Shown: positions 33,107 to 42,303 of the stretch, one piece after another
Position numbering within the stretch: the first letter of the stretch is position 1
How the letters are laid out: each line of letters begins with the position of its first letter
NCBI GenBank assembly: GCA_964471225.1
Contig: CAYYEZ010000027.1
Location: 9,212-73,211 of the forward strand
From: JAGVJT01 sp964471225
Lineage (GTDB): Bacteria > Pseudomonadota > Gammaproteobacteria > Legionellales > Legionellaceae
DNA length: 64,000 nucleotides
Reading direction: 5' to 3'
Made by a program: the position numbers and the translations under genes
The notes under the pieces: model-generated
The model's database searches: none
Seen by the model: only the letters and a program-made list of their open reading frames with translations
Told to the model about the DNA's origin: nothing

Positions 33107-35482
33107 ATGCGAAATTCAGTTTTTTATCAGTTAGGTTTATTCATTTATCGATTTAAATGGCTTGTTTTAGGTTTGTCTTTGGTTTGTTTACTTGGGTGTT
33201 TACCTTTTATCAGTCATATCATGTCGCCTTTCAAATCGACCGGGTTTATTGATGAAACTTCTGAGAGCGCGATTGCCCAACAGTGGCTAGACAAAAAATT
33301 AAAATTTCATCACGAAAATCAGTTTATTGTACTTTATCATAGTAAGCAACTCACAACGGCGAATCCCTTATTTCATTATAAAATCAAGAATTCGTTGATG
33401 ATGTTAGATGATTTTCCAGTGGATCACGATATTGTTTATCCTGATATGAACGCCGATCAGATTTCAAAAGATAAGCATTCTGCATTTGCTGTGGTAACAT
33501 TTCATCTATCTAAACCCTTATCATCGGCGTTATTGACAGAGTTCAAAGATGCCATCAAAGATCCGACGCGAATGAGTGTTTACGTTGGAGGAGAGGCGTT
33601 GTTTGCAGAGGGTGTAAACAAGCAAACACAAGAAGATTTGTATAAAGCTGATATGGTCGCAGCCCCTGTATCTATCATTGTGCTTATCCTTGTTTTCGGA
33701 TCGTTAGTCGCCGCAGTTATTCCGATGTTTTTAGGTGGATGTTGTGCCTTGATGATCCTCACACTACTATTTGCTTTTGGGCACTTGTTCACCTTGTCAA
33801 TTTTTACCCTCAATATCGCATTACTACTCGGATTATGTCTTAACTTGGATTATGCTTTGTTTATAGTGAGTCGGTTTAGACTAGAGCTTCGTCAGTCACC
33901 TAAAAATATAGAGGTCGCGATTGCTAAAACATTGGCAACCGCTGGTCGTGCCGTGTTTTTTAGTGGATTGGCTGTTTTTATTAGCTTAAGTGCGTTACTT
34001 TTTTTCCCAATTAATATTTTGTTTTCGATTGGTATTGGTGGCCTAACGGCAACGTTTGTTGCGGTAACCATTGCTGTTTTGGTTTTACCCGCAGTGCTAG
34101 CTATTCTTCAAGCGAAGATTAATTGTTTACCTGTGAAGTTGATGGACCAGACTGGGCAACGCGTTGCCGGACGTTTGCAGCGATATTTAAAGCACGCTCC
34201 TCTATCAATGAGAGTCTTTTTATTTTTACCAGTCATGATTTTGGTAGGTTTATTTTCTTTATGGCAGTTGTTCAATACAGCTGTAAAGAAGTTGATTCTT
34301 ATGATTTCTCGGGATAACAAGCCACATGCTTGGCGGACAATGGCAATGCATGTTGTTAAACACCCGTTTCGCTATTTTTTTACGTGTTTATTATTGTTAT
34401 TGATGCTCGGTTATCCTTTTTTAAATGTGTATTTTGGCGTTTCGGATTTTAAAGTATTACCCAAACACACAGAAAGCCGGCAATTTTTCGATGCTTATAC
34501 GCGCCAATTTAAGACGAGTGAGCTCACACCTATCCTTGTTGTTGCTAAAACAAAAGAGAGTATTTTTTCTGCTGAGGCAATAAAAAATATTTATCATTTG
34601 GCGACTAAGTTAGAAAAAAACCCTCTAGTGTTTCGTGTAGATAGTCTCGTGACTACTAACCCACGATTAAGCCAAAAGCAATACCAGCAGTATTATGCGG
34701 CGCATCATGAGCGTAATAATCCTGTGATTGAGATGACGACAGGTAAACATTTCACTGTATTGAGTGTGATCAGTAAATATGATGTTAACTCGACAGAAAC
34801 GAAAAAATTAATTCGTGAGTTACGTGAATTGCAGATACCCGGTTTAACGTTACAAATCACCGGCACACCTGTGATTGATCTCGATGTTTCGGATAGAATC
34901 ATGGAGGTCTTTCCAAAGGCTGCTTTGTGGATTGCTTGTTTGACTTATCTTATTTTATTTATTGTGCTGCGTTCGCTTTTTTTACCTCTGAAAGCGATTT
35001 TTATGAATATCTTAAGTTTAACTGCAAGTTATGGTGTGATTGTTTTTGTTTTCCAAGAAGGACATTTACATCATCTTCTGCATTTCTCACCCCAAGGCAT
35101 GATTGATATTAGTTTACTCATCATCGTTTTTTGTGCGATTTTTGGTTTCTCTATGGATTATGAGGTTTTTTTGCTTACACGTATCCAAGAAGCTTATTTG
35201 AAAACGCATGATAATAACCACAGTATTGTCGCGGGCATTGAGCATAGTAGCCGGATTATTACGAGCGCGGCTTTGATTGTGATGTGCATGTGTGGTTCAT
35301 TTATGGTCGCAGATGTGTTGATGGTCAAAGAGTTCGGCTTAAGCATTGCTGTTGCTATTTTTGTTGACGCCTTCCTTATTCGGACATTGCTCGTGCCATC
35401 TACGATGGTATTACTCAAGAGCTGGAATTGGTATCTACCTCAATGGTTGTCAGCAAGGTTGCCTAAAATTCAGTCATTGTAA
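33107..35482 (+). CDS. MMPL/RND-family transporter (MmpL/YdfJ-like)
   Basis: About 791 residues with the duplicated RND layout: one membrane segment, a periplasmic domain, then five segments, repeated. LGLCLNLDYALFIVSRFR and FGFSMDYEVFLLTRIQEA are the paired MMPL signatures with the intramembrane Asp of the proton pathway. Such proteins export lipids or hydrophobic molecules. I chose the ATG at 33107 (MRNSVFYQLGLFIYR); the frame stays open to a TTG at 33080. No adaptor protein or outer-membrane partner is adjacent. The lipase-like gene 65 bases upstream may be unrelated. Confidence 0.85.
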   Translation: MRNSVFYQLGLFIYRFKWLVLGLSLVCLLGCLPFISHIMSPFKSTGFIDETSESAIAQQWLDKKLKFHHENQFIVLYHSKQLTTANPLFHYKIKNSLMMLDDFPVDHDIVYPDMNADQISKDKHSAFAVVTFHLSKPLSSALLTEFKDAIKDPTRMSVYVGGEALFAEGVNKQTQEDLYKADMVAAPVSIIVLILVFGSLVAAVIPMFLGGCCALMILTLLFAFGHLFTLSIFTLNIALLLGLCLNLDYALFIVSRFRLELRQSPKNIEVAIAKTLATAGRAVFFSGLAVFISLSALLFFPINILFSIGIGGLTATFVAVTIAVLVLPAVLAILQAKINCLPVKLMDQTGQRVAGRLQRYLKHAPLSMRVFLFLPVMILVGLFSLWQLFNTAVKKLILMISRDNKPHAWRTMAMHVVKHPFRYFFTCLLLLLMLGYPFLNVYFGVSDFKVLPKHTESRQFFDAYTRQFKTSELTPILVVAKTKESIFSAEAIKNIYHLATKLEKNPLVFRVDSLVTTNPRLSQKQYQQYYAAHHERNNPVIEMTTGKHFTVLSVISKYDVNSTETKKLIRELRELQIPGLTLQITGTPVIDLDVSDRIMEVFPKAALWIACLTYLILFIVLRSLFLPLKAIFMNILSLTASYGVIVFVFQEGHLHHLLHFSPQGMIDISLLIIVFCAIFGFSMDYEVFLLTRIQEAYLKTHDNNHSIVAGIEHSSRIITSAALIVMCMCGSFMVADVLMVKEFGLSIAVAIFVDAFLIRTLLVPSTMVLLKSWNWYLPQWLSARLPKIQSL

Positions 35483-35505
35483 AATTAGTCTATACTCATT
35501 ACTAT
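35477..35505 (+). promoter_or_regulatory. Candidate sigma-70 promoter for the 35527 gene
   Basis: TTGTAA (35477-35482, covering the MmpL stop codon), 17-base spacer, TACTAT (35500-35505), 21 bases before the start codon. Confidence 0.5.
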
Positions 35506-35526
35506 GAACATACATAGGTGACAGTG

Positions 35527-36195
35527 ATGAGTAAGGACGAACTCTTTGCTAAATTAACGGTGCTAAGGAAGCTTTGTAAGGAGATAATGAATCCCTCTTT
35601 GCGGGATGCTTCTTTTGAGTTGCTCAGTCTTTTAAAAGAAAGACATGGTAAAGTGGATGAAAGTGATCAAGATGAAATGAGGAGACTTGGTAGTTTAATT
35701 GAAAACGTGACCATTGCCGTTGACTCTCATCGTAGCTCAGATGAAAAAATGACTGCTTTGATTGCCATTCAAGATGAAATTGATCGTGTCCGTTTAAAAG
35801 CGCTCGTTTCGGAAGCAAACGTTTTATTGGTTAAGACCCTGAGGAAGTTTGTTTGTGTCGCATGGTTATCGGTTTGGATGTTTGCCTTAGTTGCTTTTTC
35901 TGCAGTCGCTTTACCGATTAGTGTGACCATCGATTTTTTAGTTGGTTTTATGGAAAGAAGAGCACCACCTCTAACAGACTCGTGGGCTAGGATTTGCTCC
36001 GTGTTCGTTAGTATTGGTTTGATACCTTTCTCGGCGGCGGAACCTACGTTTTTTAAAAGTCTAGAAAAAGATAAAAATTTTGTTAATGTGACTCAAAATT
36101 TCAAAGCGGATGTTAAGAAGACTTTGCTCGAAAACATGGAAGCTCAGCTAGAATCCCGGAGTGAAAAGGTTAGAGATGAAGACCCAACCCTCTAA
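35527..36195 (+). CDS. Unknown protein with central membrane segments
   Basis: 222 residues, not recognised. Residues 1-105 are charged, leucine-rich helices of coiled-coil type (DELFAKLTVLRKLCKEIM; ERHGKVDESDQDEMRRLGSL). Then come two hydrophobic stretches around 110-135 and 155-175 (LSVWMFALVAFSAVALPISV; RICSVFVSIGLIPFS). The tail is charged and ends EKVRDEDPTL. The ATG at 35527 is seven bases after AGGTG; an in-frame GTG at 35518 is less likely. Single gene with its own promoter and a strong hairpin at its end. Function unknown; an effector or inner-membrane protein is possible. Confidence 0.65.
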   Translation: MSKDELFAKLTVLRKLCKEIMNPSLRDASFELLSLLKERHGKVDESDQDEMRRLGSLIENVTIAVDSHRSSDEKMTALIAIQDEIDRVRLKALVSEANVLLVKTLRKFVCVAWLSVWMFALVAFSAVALPISVTIDFLVGFMERRAPPLTDSWARICSVFVSIGLIPFSAAEPTFFKSLEKDKNFVNVTQNFKADVKKTLLENMEAQLESRSEKVRDEDPTL

Positions 36196-36218
36196 GGATG
36201 TGTCGCTTAGAGGGTTGG
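36184..36218. terminator. Hairpin at the end of the 35527 gene (terminator-like)
   Basis: A perfect 13-bp stem CCAACCCTCTAAG/CTTAGAGGGTTGG with a 9-base loop; the left arm includes the stop codon. There is no T-run on either strand, so it is not a classical intrinsic terminator. It separates this gene from the convergent beta-barrel gene. Confidence 0.5.
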
Positions 36219-36272
36219 TCAGCGCTATGATGTGATGTGCTCTTCTAATAGATGCGTTTGGCCTGATGACCT

Positions 36273-36935
36273 CTAGAACATCCTATAAGCAAGCTTAACA
36301 GAAATTGAATATAAAAAAGGAATGTAGTCGTCGACGGGATTGATCTCTGACTCACCATAACCCGCGGCGTAGTTAGCGGCAAGCTCGGTCATGATGCGCG
36401 GCGTAATGTTGTAAGTGAGTCCAAAACCAAAAGTAGGTGCGACCTGCCAGTGATCTTTCAAATCATCATCACGATGAATGTCTGCGATACCAAAGTTAGA
36501 GTAAGCTCGGATGTGATTAGTTTGCGGGATAATTAACATAATTTTAGCGATAAAAGAAATCATCTCCGTGCGTGTGAGCATGGTAGTTTCGTCATTATGG
36601 TCGAAGGCAAACAAACTGGTCTCATCAAAAAGCAGCGTGGCATTTGGAAAATGCATATAGTTTGCTTCAAGTGCAAAGTAATGAGTAAATTCATAGCCCA
36701 TAAAAGCACCAAAAACACCACCACCTTCGCTTGTGCTAATAGGGGTAGACATGCTAATGGCAATGTTTTGTTTTTCAGCAGAGGGGACCAATCCTTGCCA
36801 GGTCGTTGAGCCGTATCCCGCTGAACCACCTAGATAGAGGCGATGAAGAAATGGATCGTCATGTTTTGTTGTTAATCCAGCGGAAAAAGCACTGCTTGCA
36901 CACAGTGTAAATAGTAGAAGCCAGGACTTAAGCAC
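36273..36935 (-). CDS. Outer-membrane beta-barrel protein (OmpA/OmpW-like porin fold)
   Basis: About 220 residues with a signal peptide (LKSWLLLFTLCASSAFSAG) and alternating amphipathic strands: LYLGGSAGYGSTTW, GGGVFGAFMGYEFTHYFALEANY, TFGFGLTYNITPRIMTELAANY, and the C-terminal SVKLAYRMF, whose last residue Phe is the usual barrel signature. The length suits an eight-stranded barrel. I prefer the GTG at 36935, which lies in the stop region of the Cys-rich gene (GTGCTTAA) with AGGT upstream and leaves a clean signal peptide; an ATG at 36965 would add ten residues. Translation is likely coupled to that gene. Function unknown. Confidence 0.75.
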   Translation of the reverse strand: MLKSWLLLFTLCASSAFSAGLTTKHDDPFLHRLYLGGSAGYGSTTWQGLVPSAEKQNIAISMSTPISTSEGGGVFGAFMGYEFTHYFALEANYMHFPNATLLFDETSLFAFDHNDETTMLTRTEMISFIAKIMLIIPQTNHIRAYSNFGIADIHRDDDLKDHWQVAPTFGFGLTYNITPRIMTELAANYAAGYGESEINPVDDYIPFLYSISVKLAYRMF

Positions 36936-37278
36936 AAGAGCTACCTGTGCCACTGCAGAGTTCATTATTTGAGTTTAATCCACCATCGCGGTAACAGTGC
37001 CATGAATCAATACAGTTTTGAACGCTCGTATCATGTTGAAACTCGCAGGCTTTTTTCACATCGCGAAATACCGCGAGCATGCGCTCATAGATGATATTCA
37101 TATCTTGACACATTCGTGCAGGAAGACCTGAGGACGAGCAATGACACTGGGCAGCAACTTTAAATGATTGGCAAAATTCTGCTGAGGTGGTTGGTGTTGC
37201 CATAGGACAAGCGAAGACTGTCGTTGCGCCGAAAATAGAAAATAAATACATGAAAAGCACTAATATTTTTTCAATCAT
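36928..37278 (-). CDS. Small exported cysteine-rich protein
   Basis: 116 residues with an N-terminal signal sequence (KILVLFMYLFSIFGATTVFA) and ten cysteines in the mature part, starting at its first residue (ACPMATP), then QCHC, RMC, ACEF, NCIDSWHC, ELC and SSC. The even spacing suggests disulfide bonds in the periplasm or outside the cell. The FAC at the signal end is not a good lipobox. I do not recognise the family. Its stop overlaps the start of the beta-barrel gene, so the two are co-expressed. Confidence 0.7.
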   Translation of the reverse strand: MIEKILVLFMYLFSIFGATTVFACPMATPTTSAEFCQSFKVAAQCHCSSSGLPARMCQDMNIIYERMLAVFRDVKKACEFQHDTSVQNCIDSWHCYRDGGLNSNNELCSGTGSSCA

Positions 37279-37365
37279 GTTTCATCCCTTACTATTTATG
37301 TCTCGCACAGCTATAACTAGGCACCGCTATAGCAGGTTTTAATGAGATTTTTTGTTTGATAACTA

Positions 37366-37392
37366 AAGGCCGCATGGGTTACATGCGGCCTT
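37366..37392 (-). terminator. Intrinsic terminator of the gpmI-envC-ctpA operon
   Basis: On the minus strand an 11-bp perfect stem AAGGCCGCATG/CATGCGGCCTT with loop TAACC is followed by TAGTTATC, a poor T-tract. It begins 28 bases after the ctpA stop. Confidence 0.6.
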
Positions 37393-37419
37393 ATAACGCC
37401 CTGGATTATAAAGGAGTTT

Positions 37420-38757
37420 TTACTGTTTTGCTACTACTAAACTTCTCAGTATGGTGAGGGCTTCATAGAGCTGATAATCTTCGTGCAATAGTGCTGTGTT
37501 GTTGGCAGTGATAGGTATTACCTTGGGACTTCCTGATGAGGCATTTCCATTTTTTAAGTGCCCACTGAGGTCTGCTTCGCTGAAATTAAACCCATCGTTT
37601 TTAGCCAGCGTGTCTTTGGGGACAGAGATTTCCTCAACCATAATATCTGGTGTAATTCCTTGCGCTTGAATAGACACACCTGATGGGGTGTAGTACATGG
37701 CTGTTGTGAGTTTAATCCCGTGTTTACTATCTAGAGGTAAGACGGTTTGCACTGTACCTTTACCAAAACTTCTTGTTCCAACAATTAACGCGCGCTTGTT
37801 ATCTTTTAATGCACCAGCAACAATCTCAGATGCACTCGCTGACCCACCATTAATCAACACAACCATCGGTGCGTTATTCAATACATCACCTGGTGTTGCA
37901 ATCGCCGTAAATTTTGACCCAGGCAAGCGTCCCTCTGTGTAGACAATCAAATCTTGTTTTTGATTTGGAATTCTTGTGTCAATAAAGGCATCAGAAACCT
38001 GTATCGCTGAGTCAAGAAGTCCTCCCGGATTGTTGCGCAAGTCAAGAATAAGTCCTTTTAATTGACCTTTTGCCTCTTTTTTTAATTCACCGATGCTTTT
38101 TAGCATATCTTGTGCTGTGAGCGCTTGAAATTGTGTAAGACGGATATAACCATACTGTGTATCAAGTAATTTTGCTTGTACACTTTTAATTTGGATGTTT
38201 TCTCGCACAAGAGTCACTTGCAATGGCTTTGTCATGCCTTTTCGAATGATAGTTAATGTAATTGGTTCTCCAACTTTACCCCGCATGAGCGTTACTGCTT
38301 CTTTCAAATCAATACCTTGCACTGATCGCGGGCCGATCTTAATAATATAATCCCCGGGTTTTAAATGCGCTTTCGATGCAGGGGTGTCGACCAGAGGCGT
38401 GATCACTTTAATCACACCCTCCTCCATTGTGACCTCAAGACCTAAGCCGCCAAATTCACCGCTTGTTGCGGTTTGTAATTCGTTAAATTCCTCTTCATCT
38501 AAGTAACTGGAGTGGGGGTCTAATCCAGCCAGCATTCCACGAATTGCATTTTCAAACAATTCTTTATCACTGATTTGTTTTACGTAGTATTGTTTGATTT
38601 GTGCGATTGCATTTGAAAAGCGCTGCACATCTTCCATAGGAATATTTTGCTCATCCTCAATGGGCGTAGGTACCGCATAGACGGGATGAACCGATAGCAT
38701 GCTCCATGCCAGAACGTTTACAGCTGTAAAACGACTGAAAGATAAGAGGCGACGCAT
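37420..38757 (-). CDS. ctpA: Carboxy-terminal processing protease (S41 family)
   Basis: Periplasmic serine protease. Signal peptide (RRLLSFSRFTAVNVLAWSML...VYA), a short helical dimerisation region, a PDZ domain around residues 85-160 (GGLGLEVTMEEG), then the catalytic core with GGSASASEIVAGAL (nucleophile Ser) and RSFGKGTVQ (catalytic Lys). 445 residues. The ATG at 38757 follows AGGAG closely (CAGGAGAAATTT), better than the longer frame from 38796. It sits just after envC on the same strand, an arrangement common in gammaproteobacteria. Confidence 0.92.
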   Translation of the reverse strand: MRRLLSFSRFTAVNVLAWSMLSVHPVYAVPTPIEDEQNIPMEDVQRFSNAIAQIKQYYVKQISDKELFENAIRGMLAGLDPHSSYLDEEEFNELQTATSGEFGGLGLEVTMEEGVIKVITPLVDTPASKAHLKPGDYIIKIGPRSVQGIDLKEAVTLMRGKVGEPITLTIIRKGMTKPLQVTLVRENIQIKSVQAKLLDTQYGYIRLTQFQALTAQDMLKSIGELKKEAKGQLKGLILDLRNNPGGLLDSAIQVSDAFIDTRIPNQKQDLIVYTEGRLPGSKFTAIATPGDVLNNAPMVVLINGGSASASEIVAGALKDNKRALIVGTRSFGKGTVQTVLPLDSKHGIKLTTAMYYTPSGVSIQAQGITPDIMVEEISVPKDTLAKNDGFNFSEADLSGHLKNGNASSGSPKVIPITANNTALLHEDYQLYEALTILRSLVVAKQ

Positions 38758-38783
38758 AAATTTCTCCTGACGGTGTGTATGTC

Positions 38784-39962
38784 TTAAGCCAACCATTGAC
38801 GTGGGGGAACGACTTTTCCACGCTGTCTTAATTCAAAGTATAGACCGTTTTCACGGATTCCACCGGTGTGTCCAACTGTTGCAATTTCTTCTCCTGGTTT
38901 GACTGACATTCCTTTCTTTTTAAACAACGACTCATTGTGTGCGTAAAGACTCATCATGCCATTTCCATGGTCAATAATAAGCAATAAACCATAACCATTT
39001 AACCAATCACTGAATACGACTTTTCCCGGCAAAATACTGGTTACTGGCGTGCCTTCTTTCGCAGCAAATAAGATTCCTTGATTATACGCTTTGCCTGTGC
39101 GCTGGCTGTTTTGCAGGGGACTTCTGAATCGATTATTTAGCGTCAGCTGTGAGGTATGAGGACTGCTAGCTTTTTGATAGTTAGGCTTCGCTATAGACGC
39201 TCGAGAGAGTTGCTCAATGAGTGCTTGCAGACGCGCTTGATCTTGTTTGAATGTTGCTAATTGTTGTTGATTGCTTTGAATATGTTGCGTGATTTGTTGA
39301 ATGAGTTGTTTGTGTTTATTCTTAGCTGTCGATAACGTTTGATATTTCTGTGTTAGAGTTTTTTCTAATGAGTTGAGCTCAGCAAGTTCCCTGGCGAGTT
39401 GTTGTTGATGCGTGACAATATTTGCTTTGGTTTGCTGTAGAGTCCGAAGCAGTTTTCCATCATTTTGAATCAAATATTGGTAATAAGTCATGAAACGGCT
39501 AAAAACATGGGGTTTTTGAGAATTAAATAACCACTCAGACGGATGAGGTTGCCCCATGGTGTAACGAAATCTTAGATGCTTGGTGAGTGTAGTTCGTTGC
39601 TTGTTAAGTTTTTCATTTAAGTCATTTAATTCTTGAGTGATGACTTGCACTGATTGATTTTTAGCGACGATTGCTTGTTGTGTTGAGCGGAGAGATTGCA
39701 CATGCTGTCCTATCGCTTTTTCAGTGGAGGCAAGGTCATGTGACAATTGCTCGCGATTACTGAATGCCTGATGTAAAGAGGCTTCGAGACGAGTGACCTT
39801 TTTATTTACTGTAGAGAGTTGCTGTGCTGCGTTCTCTTTTGGAGAGGCATATGAAGGCCAAGTGAAGCAAAGCGCACAGAGCATCAGGCCAAGATTGGCC
39901 TGATTAGACATCATGAACGGTTTTGCAAGAAAAGAAGATCTAGTGGGCATCATGTGACTCAT
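38784..39962 (-). CDS. envC: Murein hydrolase activator EnvC
   Basis: Periplasmic activator of the division amidases AmiA/AmiB. A signal sequence is followed by a long coiled coil (about residues 50-260, rich in Gln, Leu, Lys) and a C-terminal LytM/M23 domain. The zinc ligands of active M23 enzymes are missing: GILFAAKEGTPV lacks the His/Asp pair and LYFELR replaces LHFE. So it is an activator, not a hydrolase, as in E. coli. The start at 39962 overlaps the gpmI end by 23 bases; an ATG at 39911 gives a more compact signal peptide and may be the true one. Confidence 0.9.
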   Translation of the reverse strand: MSHMMPTRSSFLAKPFMMSNQANLGLMLCALCFTWPSYASPKENAAQQLSTVNKKVTRLEASLHQAFSNREQLSHDLASTEKAIGQHVQSLRSTQQAIVAKNQSVQVITQELNDLNEKLNKQRTTLTKHLRFRYTMGQPHPSEWLFNSQKPHVFSRFMTYYQYLIQNDGKLLRTLQQTKANIVTHQQQLARELAELNSLEKTLTQKYQTLSTAKNKHKQLIQQITQHIQSNQQQLATFKQDQARLQALIEQLSRASIAKPNYQKASSPHTSQLTLNNRFRSPLQNSQRTGKAYNQGILFAAKEGTPVTSILPGKVVFSDWLNGYGLLLIIDHGNGMMSLYAHNESLFKKKGMSVKPGEEIATVGHTGGIRENGLYFELRQRGKVVPPRQWLA

Positions 39963-41502
39963 CTAATGTGTGGTTTAATTTTAGTAATGATTCGCCGGTC
40001 ATTTCAATTGGAGGCTTTATGTTGAGTAAGGTGAGTATTGTTGGCGCAATATCTATCAGGCTTCCCGATGTTTTTGCAAGATCCCATTCTGGTTGTCCAA
40101 GATATAAAAAAGGAACAGGCTCATTTGTATGTGCTGTATGAGGTTGACATGTTTTTTCGTCAAACATGCATTCGGCATTACCGTGATCTGCGGTGATAAG
40201 CAAATGACCTCCAACGCTTTCTATTGCATGGTGAAGCTCGGTCAATGCATTAACCAAGCAATTCACGGCTTGAACTGCTGCGTCAAAATCGCCAGTATGT
40301 CCGACCATATCTGCGTTCGCATAATTACAGATGATGACATCATAGGCTTGACTTTTGATTGCTTCGAGTAAATGCTTCGTGAGCTCAACTGCACTCATTT
40401 CTGGCTTCTCATCATAAGTTTTGACGTGAGGAGACGGAATGAGCATGCGTGTTTCCTGAGGAAGAGATTGCTCTTTTCCTCCATTGAAAAAAAATGTCAC
40501 ATGTGCATATTTTTCAGTTTCAGCAATACGTAATTGTTTTAGCCCATGATCAGCTAAAAGTTCTCCTAAGGTATGTTTGAGTGTAACTGGAGGATAAGCA
40601 ACTTGTGTTTTTAAGTTGTCGCCATAATCTGTCATGCTCAGAAATGCTGATAGCTTAGGTTGTTTGACGCGAGTGAAGCCTTGAAAAGTTGGATTAAGAA
40701 ATGCTTCTGTCAGTTGTCTCGCACGGTCCGCCCGAAAGTTAAAGAAAAAAAGAGCATCTCCATCGATGATAGGTTGCGCTTGTTGTATCCATGTTGGCGG
40801 AATAAACTCATCGTAAATACCTTCGTTATAATAGGACTGAAGTGCGTCATCGCAAGATGTTGCGTGGTGTTCACTGAGGCCTTCTGTCAGTAATTTATAT
40901 ACGGGTTCAACCCGAGCCCAGCGTTTATCTCGGTCCATCGCATAGTAGCGTCCTGTTATTGATGCGATGCGACCCACAGGATATTCAGTTAATACGCTTT
41001 CTAAGCGTTGGAGGCTTTCCGTTGCACTTTGGGGGGGCGTGTCTCGGCCATCCAAAAATAAATGGAGTACGACTTGATGAAATTGTTGATCATGACACAG
41101 CTTTAAGAAAGCGAATAAATGTTGTTCGTGACTATGTACGCCGCCTTCGGAGAGTAAGCCCATGATATGTAATTGACGTTGTTGTTGTTTTAAATGTTGT
41201 ATGACATTTAAAAAGCAAGCGTTTTTCATGAATTCGCCACTAGCGATGGCTTGATTAATCCGTGTTAACTCTTGCATGAGAATTCGCCCTGCACCGATGT
41301 GCATATGTCCGACCTCTGAGTTACCCATTTGACCTGCTGGTAGACCGACCGCGAGTCCTGAGGCATCCAGCAATGCATGAGGCCTGGTTTGCCACCAAGT
41401 TTGCCATGGTTCGATGCGTGCATTAGCAATGGCATTATGATTTTTTTCTTCGCGATATCCCCAGCCATCGAGAATCACCAGGACCAAAGGGTGTTTTGAC
41501 AT
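39940..41502 (-). CDS. gpmI: 2,3-bisphosphoglycerate-independent phosphoglycerate mutase
   Basis: Mn-dependent interconversion of 3- and 2-phosphoglycerate in glycolysis. Landmarks are VILDGWGYREE at the start (metal Asp), GNSEVGHMHIGAGR with the phosphorylated Ser, and ITADHGNAE near the C-terminus (metal ligands). The ATG at 41502 gives 520 residues (E. coli 514); the frame is open to 41667, but that extension overlaps the divergent uppS and has no family counterpart. First gene of the gpmI-envC-ctpA operon. Confidence 0.95.
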   Translation of the reverse strand: MSKHPLVLVILDGWGYREEKNHNAIANARIEPWQTWWQTRPHALLDASGLAVGLPAGQMGNSEVGHMHIGAGRILMQELTRINQAIASGEFMKNACFLNVIQHLKQQQRQLHIMGLLSEGGVHSHEQHLFAFLKLCHDQQFHQVVLHLFLDGRDTPPQSATESLQRLESVLTEYPVGRIASITGRYYAMDRDKRWARVEPVYKLLTEGLSEHHATSCDDALQSYYNEGIYDEFIPPTWIQQAQPIIDGDALFFFNFRADRARQLTEAFLNPTFQGFTRVKQPKLSAFLSMTDYGDNLKTQVAYPPVTLKHTLGELLADHGLKQLRIAETEKYAHVTFFFNGGKEQSLPQETRMLIPSPHVKTYDEKPEMSAVELTKHLLEAIKSQAYDVIICNYANADMVGHTGDFDAAVQAVNCLVNALTELHHAIESVGGHLLITADHGNAECMFDEKTCQPHTAHTNEPVPFLYLGQPEWDLAKTSGSLIDIAPTILTLLNIKPPIEMTGESLLKLNHTLDESHDAH

Positions 41503-41571
41503 CATACTCTTACACTTTTTAAATAAAGAGGTTAGACTATAGGCCATTTTTACTAATGGATGAAGTAGCTG

Positions 41572-42303
41572 ATGCAAAAAATACCACAGCATATAGCGAT
41601 CATTATGGATGGTAACGGTCGTTGGGCTTTGCAGCGTAATTTGCCCAGAGTGGAAGGGCATCGTCAAGGCGTTCGCTCTGTGCGCACGGTTATTGAAGCC
41701 TGCTTAAGTCATCAAGTCCCGATTTTAAGTTTATTTGCTTTCAGCAGTGAAAATTGGAAACGCCCTCCAGAGGAGGTTGATTTTTTAATGCAACTGTTTG
41801 TTGACTCTGTCGAAAAAGAAATAGAGGAGCTGCATGCGGCAGGTGTGGCATTGCGATTTGTGGGTGATTGTAGTGGTTTATCAGAGTTACTCCAACTCAC
41901 AATACAATCGGTTGAAGCCCTAACAGCAAATAACCAGGCCTTGTGTGTCAATATTATGATAAATTATGGTGGAAGATGGGACATCCTTCAAGCAACCAAG
42001 AAGATCGCAAATTTAATTCAAACACAAACGTTGAAAGAAGAAGAAATCACGGAGGAATTATTCTCACGCACACTTGCAACAGAAACATTGCCCGCTCCCG
42101 ATTTATTAATCCGTACAAGTGGAGAGATTAGGGTTAGTAACTTTATGCTTTGGCAATTGGCTTATAGCGAGCTGTATTTCACTGATGTGATGTGGCCTGA
42201 TTTTGGTAAATCAGAGTTTGAAAATGCTTTGTCTGATTATACTGCCCGCAAAAGACGCTATGGGAAGACCTCGGAGCAATGCGAGGTAACTCCTCATGCT
42301 TAA
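41572..42303 (+). CDS. uppS: Undecaprenyl diphosphate synthase
   Basis: cis-Prenyltransferase that makes the C55 lipid carrier for peptidoglycan and O-antigen. Motifs: IIMDGNGRWA with the catalytic Asp, FAFSSENWKRP, and LIRTSGEIRVSNFMLWQLAYSE (pyrophosphate-binding arginines). 243 residues. It opens the envelope operon. In E. coli frr and dxr precede it; here gpmI is divergent instead. Its stop overlaps cdsA by eight bases. Confidence 0.95.
   Translation: MQKIPQHIAIIMDGNGRWALQRNLPRVEGHRQGVRSVRTVIEACLSHQVPILSLFAFSSENWKRPPEEVDFLMQLFVDSVEKEIEELHAAGVALRFVGDCSGLSELLQLTIQSVEALTANNQALCVNIMINYGGRWDILQATKKIANLIQTQTLKEEEITEELFSRTLATETLPAPDLLIRTSGEIRVSNFMLWQLAYSELYFTDVMWPDFGKSEFENALSDYTARKRRYGKTSEQCEVTPHA

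Noticed and set aside
41505..41667. N-terminal extension of gpmI by 54-55 residues
   Set aside because: The family starts at SKHPLVLVILDG, and the extension overlaps the start of divergent uppS.
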